Positions 1 to 6,477 of a DNA stretch of 11,798 nucleotides are shown here, piece by piece. A program made the position numbers and the translations under genes. Source of the DNA: Deltaproteobacteria bacterium (GTDB lineage Bacteria > Desulfobacterota > Desulfofervidia > Desulfofervidales > DG-60); the NCBI GenBank assembly GCA_021163945.1, contig JAGGTC010000123.1:1-11798 (forward strand), in the 5' to 3' direction. The notes under the pieces were generated by a model. The model made no database searches. It worked only from the letters and a program-made list of their open reading frames with translations, and had not been told where the DNA came from. Each line of letters begins with the position of its first letter. The first letter of the stretch is position 1.

Positions 1-686
1 TCAGATGAGAAGGCATAGGGGACATATATTTGATAAGTTAAGGCATCCTTAGTATTATTCTTTATCCACCTATGAATATCCTTATCATCGGTAACTAGGA
101 TAGAGAATTCCCTACCCTCTAATAGATATGCAAAGGCCTTTAATATCTTTTTGATAAAGGGGCCTATGTCCTCATCTGGGTGGGTATAATCTATCTTTTC
201 ACTGGTTATGCCAATCTCTTCTATATCTGGACCCAGTATCTCCAAAAGTGTCTTTTCACGCTCCTCTATACTCCTTAAGATATCCCATGAACTTAGCGTA
301 ATAATACGGTACTCTTGGATCAACCACAGGAATAGACAGGCAGCCAAGATATTTGGAATCTCCTTCTTTTCTCTTTTAAAACCCTTTAGGCTACTTATAA
401 GCAAAGAAGGCCTCTCCTCATCCTCAGAGATCAAGTGGGTGTGCTTTAAGAACTCAAGGATCGATTTATCTTCATAAATTTGGAAGAATAGACGATATTC
501 ATTAACCATATTTTTAAAGGGACGTTGCAGATCTTTGGGCAGTGGATCAATAAATCTGATTTTGTTATGGAATGATTTGGGGCGTAATATCAAGGGGCAA
601 AATATCGAAAGATTAGAAAAAAGATTATAATATAAATTTGCCTTTTCAGGAGATAGCTGAAAATAGGGATAATATAAACATTTCAT
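1..686 (-). CDS. Uncharacterised protein, 3' end beyond the window edge
   Basis: An open frame of 228 codons with no stop runs from an ATG at 686 leftward off the window; an in-frame TAG lies four codons upstream of that ATG, so the start is well bounded. The protein begins MKCLYYPYFQLSPEKA and is a soluble mix of charged and aliphatic residues with no signal peptide, no clear membrane span and no cysteine metal motif. I do not recognise the family. A stretch near residues 190-200 reading SILVTDDKDIHRW has the look of a buried beta strand followed by an acidic turn, as in nuclease or Rossmann-like folds, but that is only an impression. It is transcribed divergently from the heme operon, with a good promoter match just upstream. 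Real coding is supported by the length of the frame, the bounded start, the promoter and codon use like that of its neighbours. Function unknown. Confidence 0.72.
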   Translation of the reverse strand, partial: MKCLYYPYFQLSPEKANLYYNLFSNLSIFCPLILRPKSFHNKIRFIDPLPKDLQRPFKNMVNEYRLFFQIYEDKSILEFLKHTHLISEDEERPSLLISSLKGFKREKKEIPNILAACLFLWLIQEYRIITLSSWDILRSIEEREKTLLEILGPDIEEIGITSEKIDYTHPDEDIGPFIKKILKAFAYLLEGREFSILVTDDKDIHRWIKNNTKDALTYQIYVPYAFSS

Positions 687-698
687 TGCCTATAAATG

Positions 699-727
699 AT
701 AATAATTTAAGCACAGTATATTGACAA
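699..727 (-). promoter_or_regulatory. Sigma70-type promoter for the leftward gene
   Basis: Read on the minus strand, TTGTCA (727-722, 5 of 6 matches to TTGACA) is followed after exactly 17 bases by TATTAT (704-699, 5 of 6 to TATAAT). Transcription would start near 692, leaving a leader of only about 6 bases before the ATG at 686. The match is good for both hexamers and spacing. It is a prediction from sequence only. Confidence 0.55.
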
Positions 728-733
728 GGGGGG

Positions 734-762
734 TTGACTCTTTTTAGTAAATAATTTAAATT
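734..762 (+). promoter_or_regulatory. Candidate promoter for the ahbC-hemB-ahbD operon
   Basis: TTGACT (734-739) is followed after 17 bases by TAAATT (757-762, 4 of 6 to TATAAT). The transcription start would fall at about 769, which is the GTG start codon of ahbC itself, so the operon mRNA may be leaderless. A second TTGACA at 721-726 has no good -10 at normal spacing and overlaps the -35 of the divergent promoter. Confidence 0.42.
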
Positions 763-768
763 CTCAGT

Positions 769-1947
769 GTGATTGGCGTTTCAAAGCTCTATTGTGGTAC
801 AGTAGAACCATCTGATGTCTTACGCTATAAGAGGAAGACTAAGGACTTGCCCTCCCACTTAATCCAATTTGCCAGGGACAAAAGGCCTGTAGTGGTCTGG
901 AATGTGACAAGAAGGTGTAATCTACACTGTATACACTGTTATGCAAAGGCAGAGGATAGAGAATTTGCTAATGAACTTTCCACAAAGGAAGGAAAGGCAC
1001 TAATCGATGACTTGGCGGCCTTTGGCTGCCCAGTAATCTTGTTTTCTGGGGGAGAACCACTGATTAGGAAGGATTTGCCAGAACTCTCAGAATATGCGGC
1101 AAGTAAAGGGATAAGGGTAGTAATCTCTACAAATGGGACATTGATTAATAAGGAAATGGCAAGGTTGTTAAAAAAAGTAGGTGTTTCTTATGTTGGGGTC
1201 AGTATAGACGGGATGGAGGAAATTCATGATAGGTTTAGGGGGGTAAAGGGTGCATTTAGGGCGGCCCTCTCTGGCATCAAATATTGCCAAGAGGCAGGTA
1301 TTAAGACTGGGATTCGCTTTACTATAAGTAGGATAAATTTTAGAGAGATACCGGCCATCTTTGACCTAGTGGAAAGGGAGGAGGTAGATAGGGTCTGCTT
1401 TTACCACTTGGTTTATGCAGGTAGGGGAAGCAAACTTATAAAAGAGGACCTCTCTCATGAGGAGACTAGGCAGGTAGTAGATTTGATCATAGACCGCACC
1501 TATGACCTATTTAAAAGGGGGAAACCCAAGGAGGTACTTACTGTGGACAATCACGCAGATGGCCCATATATCTATCTAAGGCTTCTGTCTGAAGGCTCCC
1601 CACGTGCCCCTGAGGTATTAGAGCTCTTAAAGATGAATGAAGGCAATAATTCGGGTATAGGGATTGGCTGTGTGAGTTGGGATGGGGAGGTACATGCAGA
1701 CCAATTCTGGAGGCATTATAGCTTTGGCAATGTAAGAAAGAGGCCATTTAGTGAGATCTGGCTAGATACAAGTGATCCACTTATGGCAAAGTTAAAGGAA
1801 AAAAAGAAACATGTAAAAGGGCGCTGTAGGAACTGTAAGTGGCTTGATGTATGTGCAGGCAATTTTAGGGTAAGGGCCGAGGCGGTCTATGGCGATATCT
1901 GGGCAGAGGACCCAGCCTGTTACCTCACTGATGAGGAGATTAGATGA
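769..1947 (+). CDS. ahbC: 12,18-didecarboxysiroheme deacetylase AhbC (radical SAM, NirJ1-like)
   Basis: Catalyses the middle step of the alternative heme pathway: radical SAM removal of the acetate side chains of 12,18-didecarboxysiroheme to give iron-coproporphyrin III, in the cytoplasm. The 392-residue protein has the radical SAM CxxxCxxC at C50, C54 and C57, a GGEP motif near 94-97, and a C-terminal auxiliary iron-sulfur set with C301, C353, C356, C362 and C384 (SPASM-like). The N-terminus MIGVSKLYCGTVEPSD and the segment CVSWDGEVHADQFWRH are, as I recall the family, characteristic of AhbC/NirJ1 rather than of AhbD. The start is GTG at 769; an in-frame TAA at 757-759 leaves almost no room for any other start, and no Shine-Dalgarno lies in front, consistent with a leaderless message. 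The stop overlaps the hemB start by 4 bases. The heme d1 enzyme NirJ is the main alternative; the linked ahbD and lack of other nir genes argue for heme b. Confidence 0.93.
   Translation: MIGVSKLYCGTVEPSDVLRYKRKTKDLPSHLIQFARDKRPVVVWNVTRRCNLHCIHCYAKAEDREFANELSTKEGKALIDDLAAFGCPVILFSGGEPLIRKDLPELSEYAASKGIRVVISTNGTLINKEMARLLKKVGVSYVGVSIDGMEEIHDRFRGVKGAFRAALSGIKYCQEAGIKTGIRFTISRINFREIPAIFDLVEREEVDRVCFYHLVYAGRGSKLIKEDLSHEETRQVVDLIIDRTYDLFKRGKPKEVLTVDNHADGPYIYLRLLSEGSPRAPEVLELLKMNEGNNSGIGIGCVSWDGEVHADQFWRHYSFGNVRKRPFSEIWLDTSDPLMAKLKEKKKHVKGRCRNCKWLDVCAGNFRVRAEAVYGDIWAEDPACYLTDEEIR
1933..1939 (+). promoter_or_regulatory. Shine-Dalgarno of hemB inside the end of ahbC
   Basis: GAGGAGA lies within the last codons of ahbC; its GGAG core ends 5 bases before the hemB ATG at 1944. 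Together with the 4-base ATGA overlap this supports translationally coupled starts and fixes the hemB start. Confidence 0.6.
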
Positions 1948-2915
1948 GATTTCCAGATTATAGGCCAAGGCGCTTGCGATATAATGAATCCTTACGCACC
2001 CTTATAAGGGAGACCCAATTAAGCATAAGCGATCTTATCCAACCCCTATTTGTGAGGCCTGGAAGGGGTATAAGGGAGCCCATCCTATCAATGCCAGGGA
2101 ATTACCGTTTTTCTGTTGATGAACTTATTAAAGAGATAAAAGAGATAAAGGATAGAGGCATATTAGCCATTATCCTATTTGGTATCCCAGAGAAGAAGGA
2201 CAGGCTTGGCACCGATGCCTATGCAAAGGATGGGATCATACAAAGGGCAGTGAGGGAGATAAAGGAAAAGGTCCCTGATATAATAGTAATTACTGATGTA
2301 TGTCTTTGCGAATACACAGACCATGGACATTGTGGTATTATAAAGGGTGGTGAGGTAGATAATGATGCAACACTGCCCATATTAGGTGAAATAGCAGTTT
2401 CGCAGGTACAGGCAGGGGCAGATATAGTTGCCCCTTCAGGGATGATGGATGGGGGGGTTATGGCGATAAGGAAGGCACTGGATGCAGCAGGTTTTATCCA
2501 TATCCCTATTATGGCCTATTCAGCAAAATATGCCTCTGCCTTTTATGGACCATTTAGAGATGCAGCAGAATCTGCCCCTATGTTTGGAGACAGGAGGGGA
2601 TACCAGATGGATCCAGCCAATGCAGAGGAGGCTATCCGTGAGGTGGAACTAGATTTGGCCGAGGGGGCAGACATTGTAATGGTAAAGCCAGCACTTCCAT
2701 ATTTAGATGTAATCTATAGGGTTAAAAAGGCAATAAACCGCCCTTTGGCCGCCTATAATGTAAGTGGTGAATTTTCTATGATCAAGGCGGCAATAGAGAG
2801 GGGATGGTTAGATGAAAAGGTCATCCTTGAGGTATTGACGGCCATTAAAAGGGCAGGTGCAGACCTAATCCTAACCTATTTTGCAAAGGAAGTAGCAGCT
2901 TGGTTAAATAGATGA
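1944..2915 (+). CDS. hemB: Porphobilinogen synthase (delta-aminolevulinic acid dehydratase) HemB
   Basis: Condenses two 5-aminolevulinate molecules to porphobilinogen, an early common step for siroheme, heme and cobamides. At 323 residues the length is normal for the family. Both Schiff-base lysines are visible: K195 in AYSAKYAS and K248 in VMVKPA. The active-site metal loop DVCLCEYTDHGHCG carries three cysteines (C120, C122, C130), so this is the zinc-cysteine type, not the magnesium/aspartate type found in plants and many other bacteria. The ATG overlaps the ahbC stop (ATGA) and is preceded by GAGGAG; the hemB stop again overlaps the ahbD start by 4 bases. Placement between two late-pathway radical SAM genes suggests coordinated supply of precursor and conversion of siroheme to heme. 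Confidence 0.97.
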   Translation: MRFPDYRPRRLRYNESLRTLIRETQLSISDLIQPLFVRPGRGIREPILSMPGNYRFSVDELIKEIKEIKDRGILAIILFGIPEKKDRLGTDAYAKDGIIQRAVREIKEKVPDIIVITDVCLCEYTDHGHCGIIKGGEVDNDATLPILGEIAVSQVQAGADIVAPSGMMDGGVMAIRKALDAAGFIHIPIMAYSAKYASAFYGPFRDAAESAPMFGDRRGYQMDPANAEEAIREVELDLAEGADIVMVKPALPYLDVIYRVKKAINRPLAAYNVSGEFSMIKAAIERGWLDEKVILEVLTAIKRAGADLILTYFAKEVAAWLNR

Positions 2916-4399
2916 ATGCATCTTTGCGTTTGGTTGCTTGGGAACTGACAAAAAGATGTAATCTATCTTGTAAGCACTGTAGGGCCGAGGCAAAAAATGG
3001 CCCTATAGAAAATGAACTTACTACAAAGGAAATAAAGAATATAATAGATGATATTATAAATTTTTCTCACCCCATCATCATCCTTACAGGCGGTGAGCCC
3101 CTTTTAAGAGATGACCTATTTGAGATAGCCTCTTATGGGACAGAGAAGGGACTACGTATGGTACTTGCCACAAATGGCACATTACTTGATGAGGGATTGG
3201 CAAGGCAGTTAAAGAGTGTAGGGATAAAGAGGGTAAGCATTAGCCTAGATGGGGCAAGTGCAAGGAGCCATGACGAATTCCGTGGGGTAGATGGTGCATT
3301 TGAACTCTCACTTAGGGGCATAGATGCCCTAAGGAGTGCAGGCTTAGAGTTTCAAATTAATACAACTGTAACCAAGAGCAATTTAAATGAGATAAAGGCC
3401 ATAAGGGATCTAGCTATAAAACTGGGTGCTGTGGCATACCATATCTTCTTACTAGTACCTATGGGGAGGGGAAGCACACTAAGGGATGAGGTAATTAGCG
3501 CCAAAGAATATGAAGAGGTGCTGACATGGCTAGCAGAACAAAGGGGGAAGGTGCCTATGCAGGTAAAGGCAACATGTGCCCCTCAATATTACCGCATATT
3601 AAGACAAAAGGCCAAAGAGAGGGGAGAAGAGGTTACACTTGAATCATATGGTCTAGATGCCATTACACGTGGGTGCTTAGCTGGTATAGGCTTCTGTTTC
3701 ATTTCTAATACAGGAAAGGTACAGCCCTGTGGTTATCTAGACATTGAGTGTGGAGATGTAAAGACAGAACCATTGTCTTATATTTGGAAAAATTCTCCTA
3801 TTTTTATCAACCTAAGGGATAAGGCAAAGTATAAAGGTAAGTGTGGTAGGTGCGAATATTGGTATGTCTGTGGTGGGTGTCGTGCACGTGCCTATGCCTT
3901 AACAGGTGATTACCTAAAGGCAGAACCCCTTTGTCTTTATAGGCCTAAAGGAGAACTAGACAAAGAAGATAGGGCAATATTGAATGAGATTCAGTCAAAC
4001 TTTCCAATTACTTCCAGGCCCTATTCAAAGATAGGGGAGCGACTCCACCTAACAGAGGACAATGTGTTAAAAAGGGTAAAAAGACTAAAAAAGGATGGTT
4101 ACATCCGCCGTATTGGGGCCAACTTTGATTCAGACAAGCTAGGCTTTGTAAGCACACTCTGTGCAGCAAGGGTACCAAGGCAAAAGATAAAGGAATTTGT
4201 GAAGGTAGTAAATAGCTATAAAGGTGTTACCCACAATTATCAAAGGGATGACAATTTTAATATCTGGTTTACATTTATTGCCCCTACTATGGCTGATATA
4301 GAAAAGGCACTAGAGGAGATAAAGAAAAAGACAGACATTGAAATCTATAGCTTTCCAGCTACTGAGATCTTTAAAATAGATGTAAAGTTTCCGTTATAA
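2912..4399 (+). CDS. ahbD: Heme b synthase AhbD (radical SAM) fused to an AhbA/AhbB-type siroheme decarboxylase domain
   Basis: A 495-residue two-part protein. Residues 1 to about 345 are a radical SAM enzyme of the AhbD type, which oxidatively decarboxylates two propionates of iron-coproporphyrin III to the vinyl groups of heme b. Visible are CxxxCxxC at C16, C20, C23, GGEP at 60-63, and auxiliary-cluster cysteines at 255, 262, 273, 280, 311, 314, 320, 323 and 341. Residues from about 349 to 495 form a complete AhbA/AhbB (NirD/L-like) unit: an Lrp-type winged helix ending in KKDGYIRRIGANFD (394-407), then an AsnC-like ligand domain with GVTHNYQRDDNFNIWFTF (438-455) and the conserved His441. 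That family decarboxylates siroheme, the first step of the same pathway. AhbA and AhbB are usually separate genes forming a heterodimer, so the fusion is uncommon in my knowledge, and a partner subunit should exist elsewhere. The ATG overlaps the hemB stop; I see no Shine-Dalgarno, so translation is probably coupled. Confidence 0.9.
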   Translation: MNASLRLVAWELTKRCNLSCKHCRAEAKNGPIENELTTKEIKNIIDDIINFSHPIIILTGGEPLLRDDLFEIASYGTEKGLRMVLATNGTLLDEGLARQLKSVGIKRVSISLDGASARSHDEFRGVDGAFELSLRGIDALRSAGLEFQINTTVTKSNLNEIKAIRDLAIKLGAVAYHIFLLVPMGRGSTLRDEVISAKEYEEVLTWLAEQRGKVPMQVKATCAPQYYRILRQKAKERGEEVTLESYGLDAITRGCLAGIGFCFISNTGKVQPCGYLDIECGDVKTEPLSYIWKNSPIFINLRDKAKYKGKCGRCEYWYVCGGCRARAYALTGDYLKAEPLCLYRPKGELDKEDRAILNEIQSNFPITSRPYSKIGERLHLTEDNVLKRVKRLKKDGYIRRIGANFDSDKLGFVSTLCAARVPRQKIKEFVKVVNSYKGVTHNYQRDDNFNIWFTFIAPTMADIEKALEEIKKKTDIEIYSFPATEIFKIDVKFPL

Positions 4400-4400
4400 G

Positions 4401-5225
4401 ATGGAGATTACTGTCCTTATCAACAACTGCGTTCATAGACCAGACCTTAAGGCAGAACATGGGCTCTCCCTTTGGTTAGACCTTGGCTCAGATTGTATCT
4501 TATTTGATACAGGTGCAAGTGGGCTTATTGTGAGAAATGCAAGGGCCTTGGACATTGATCTTAAAAGAATAAAGGGGATTGCCTTAAGTCATGGGCACTA
4601 TGATCATACAGGCGGGCTACTGGAGGTCTTAAGGGAGATAGATAGGCCTGTACCTATATGGATACACCCAGCAGCATTTGAAAAGAAGGGGGCTATTTGG
4701 GGCAAGGGGATAAGGGACATTGGCATTCCATTCTCTAAAGAGGAATTGGAGAGAAATGGGGCCATGTTTTCATTTTCTAGTAAGCCTAGGGAGATAATGC
4801 CAAGGGTCTGGCTCACAGGGGAGATCCCTAGAAGGGAGACATTTGAGGATGTAGAGGCAATTTTGCTTAGAAAGGTAAATAATGATTGGGAAAAAGATCA
4901 AATTTTGGACGACCAGGCACTAATTATAGACAGCCCTAAAGGGGCAATTATAATTACGGGTTGTGCGCATGCAGGCATTATCAATACCATTAAATATGGA
5001 TTGGAGCTAATTGATACCAAAAGGCTATATGCAGCAATAGGGGGCTTTCACCTCTGGCATGCATCGTCTCAAAGGTTAGAAAGAACCTTAGATGCATTGA
5101 GGGAATACGATCCAAGGCTTCTTGTAATTGGTCATTGCACAGGGATGGAGGCCTCTGCAAGGATAAAGGGTATATTTGAAAACAGGTGTATATTCTTAGA
5201 CGTAGGGCTTAAATTGGAGATTTAA
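4401..5225 (+). CDS. DHPS-like metallo-beta-lactamase-fold hydrolase, substrate unknown
   Basis: A 274-residue cytoplasmic MBL-fold protein. The metal motif is complete: SHGHYDHTGG gives H64, H66, D68 and H69; further ligand candidates are the TGCAH segment (H190) and H217 or H245. The GCAHAG segment and the late FHLWH and GHCTG motifs resemble the group often annotated as 7,8-dihydropterin-6-methyl-4-(beta-D-ribofuranosyl)aminobenzene 5'-phosphate synthase (MptE-related), which is named after one archaeal enzyme; most bacterial members have no proven substrate. The ATG follows the ahbD stop after one base, and the stop is one base from the next gene, so it belongs to the heme operon. No membrane segment or signal peptide is visible. 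Whether it acts on a pterin, a nucleotide or a heme-pathway intermediate cannot be told from sequence. Confidence 0.88.
   Translation: MEITVLINNCVHRPDLKAEHGLSLWLDLGSDCILFDTGASGLIVRNARALDIDLKRIKGIALSHGHYDHTGGLLEVLREIDRPVPIWIHPAAFEKKGAIWGKGIRDIGIPFSKEELERNGAMFSFSSKPREIMPRVWLTGEIPRRETFEDVEAILLRKVNNDWEKDQILDDQALIIDSPKGAIIITGCAHAGIINTIKYGLELIDTKRLYAAIGGFHLWHASSQRLERTLDALREYDPRLLVIGHCTGMEASARIKGIFENRCIFLDVGLKLEI
5216..5219 (+). promoter_or_regulatory. Shine-Dalgarno selecting a TTG start
   Basis: GGAG ends 7 bases before the TTG at 5227 and lies inside the last codons of the preceding gene. It supports the rare TTG as the true start of the AICAR transformylase gene. Confidence 0.55.
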
Positions 5226-5226
5226 A

Positions 5227-6477
5227 TTGAAAGAACTAAGACAAATATACCATAGGATCATAAAGGACAATTTTCCAGAAGAGATAAGGATCTCTTTTAA
5301 TGGTCAAACACTAATCTATCATAAACGCACCTGGCAGGTAAAGGGAGAGAGGAGGGGGTTGCGTTATGGTGAGAACCCAAATCAAGAGGCGGCCCTCTAT
5401 GAACTAGTCAATGGAAATCTTGTATTAGGTGAGTGTCATTTCATAGCCCCAAAGGCAGGCCTGATTAGCAGCTTGAGTGAGGGAAACTTCCATCAGTTTG
5501 GGAAACACCCTAGCCTAATCAACCTTACAGATATAGACCGTGGCTTAGGCATCTTAAAATATTTGACAAAGAGGCCTGCAGCAATGATTATAAAGCATAA
5601 CAATCCCTGTGGTGTAGCATATGGAAATGACCTGACTGAGGCATTTACTAGGGCATACTTCTCTGATTGCATTGCTGCATTCGGTGGATGCATTTTATTA
5701 AATAGGGAATTAGATAAAGAGACTGCCGAGTTAATCAATAATTCCTATTTTGAGGTATTAGTTGCCCCATCATTTGCCTTAGGTACATTGGATATACTAA
5801 GGAAAAGAAAGAATTTACGCATAATACAGATTGAAAGGCTAGATAGATTGGCTGAGTATAAAAATATGCGTTTTTTAGAATTTAGGTCCCTTATGGATGG
5901 GGGCTTGATTGTCCAGCAGTCTCCTGTGACAAATATTGAGGATATATCTGATTTTCAATTGGCAGAGGCAGAATACAAAGGAGAGGTGTATAAAATTAAG
6001 AGGGCACCTACAGAGAGGGAGGCAAATGATTTGCTCTTTGGCTGGTATGTCCAGCAGGGCCTAACATCAAATGCAGTGGTCTTTATTAAAGAAGAGGCCA
6101 CAGTGGCAATTGGACTTGGTGAGCCAGATAGGGTAGGGGCAGTAGAGGCTGCTACCCTTAAGGCATACAATAAATATAAAGATGCCCTATCCATTAAAAG
6201 GCATGGAATCCCTTATAAAATGCTAAAAGACCCTAAAGAAAAGGAGGTTATTGAGGCCGAGACCACAGAGGTCCATGGCGGACTAAAGGGATCAGTAATG
6301 GTATCTGATGGATTCTTTCCATTCCGTGATGGGGTAGATGTAGCCATCTCCCAAGGAGTCACGGCCATTGCCCAACCAGGTGGCTCTATAAGGGATTTTG
6401 AGGTAATTTGTGCCTGTAATGAGGCAAACCCCCCCGTGGCAATGGTATTTACAAGAGAGCGTGCCTTCAGACATTAA
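5227..6477 (+). CDS. purH: Stand-alone AICAR transformylase (C-terminal half of PurH)
   Basis: Transfers a formyl group from 10-formyltetrahydrofolate to AICAR, giving FAICAR in the second-to-last step of purine synthesis. Canonical PurH is about 510-530 residues with an N-terminal IMP cyclohydrolase; this 416-residue protein begins almost at the transformylase part, LRYGENPNQEAALY (45-58), and has no cyclohydrolase domain. Catalytic K123 and H124 lie in IKHNNPCGVA, an active-site asparagine candidate is N282 in TSNAVVF, and the family C-terminus QPGGSIRD...FRH is intact. Residues 1-40 are not typical PurH. The TTG start has a good Shine-Dalgarno and follows the preceding stop after one base, so it is the last gene of the heme operon. 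IMP cyclohydrolase must be supplied by a separate gene. The 3' end overlaps the convergent ppsA by 11 bases. Confidence 0.9.
   Translation: MKELRQIYHRIIKDNFPEEIRISFNGQTLIYHKRTWQVKGERRGLRYGENPNQEAALYELVNGNLVLGECHFIAPKAGLISSLSEGNFHQFGKHPSLINLTDIDRGLGILKYLTKRPAAMIIKHNNPCGVAYGNDLTEAFTRAYFSDCIAAFGGCILLNRELDKETAELINNSYFEVLVAPSFALGTLDILRKRKNLRIIQIERLDRLAEYKNMRFLEFRSLMDGGLIVQQSPVTNIEDISDFQLAEAEYKGEVYKIKRAPTEREANDLLFGWYVQQGLTSNAVVFIKEEATVAIGLGEPDRVGAVEAATLKAYNKYKDALSIKRHGIPYKMLKDPKEKEVIEAETTEVHGGLKGSVMVSDGFFPFRDGVDVAISQGVTAIAQPGGSIRDFEVICACNEANPPVAMVFTRERAFRH

Noticed and set aside
208..477. Plus-strand open frame of 89 codons at the left edge
   Set aside because: It lies wholly antisense to the longer minus-strand frame 1-686, which has a bounded start and a promoter; the plus frame's protein is serine-rich and low in complexity, as antisense shadows are.
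2451..2457. Run of seven G in hemB as a phase-variation tract
   Set aside because: It encodes the conserved Gly-Gly of the DGGVMA segment and is short; hemB is a housekeeping gene. The seven-C run at 6429-6435 in purH was dropped for the same kind of reason.
3956..4396. The C-terminal part of AhbD as an ordinary Lrp/AsnC transcription regulator
   Set aside because: The IRRIGANFD and THNYQR...NIWFTF segments are those of the siroheme decarboxylase branch, not of classical Lrp regulators; a regulatory role is kept only as a possibility in the findings.
769..4399. Heme d1 (denitrification) cluster instead of heme b
   Set aside because: AhbC and AhbD resemble NirJ-type proteins, but no nirS, nirF, nirE or nirN gene is nearby and the hemB linkage and cysteine patterns fit the Ahb heme b route.
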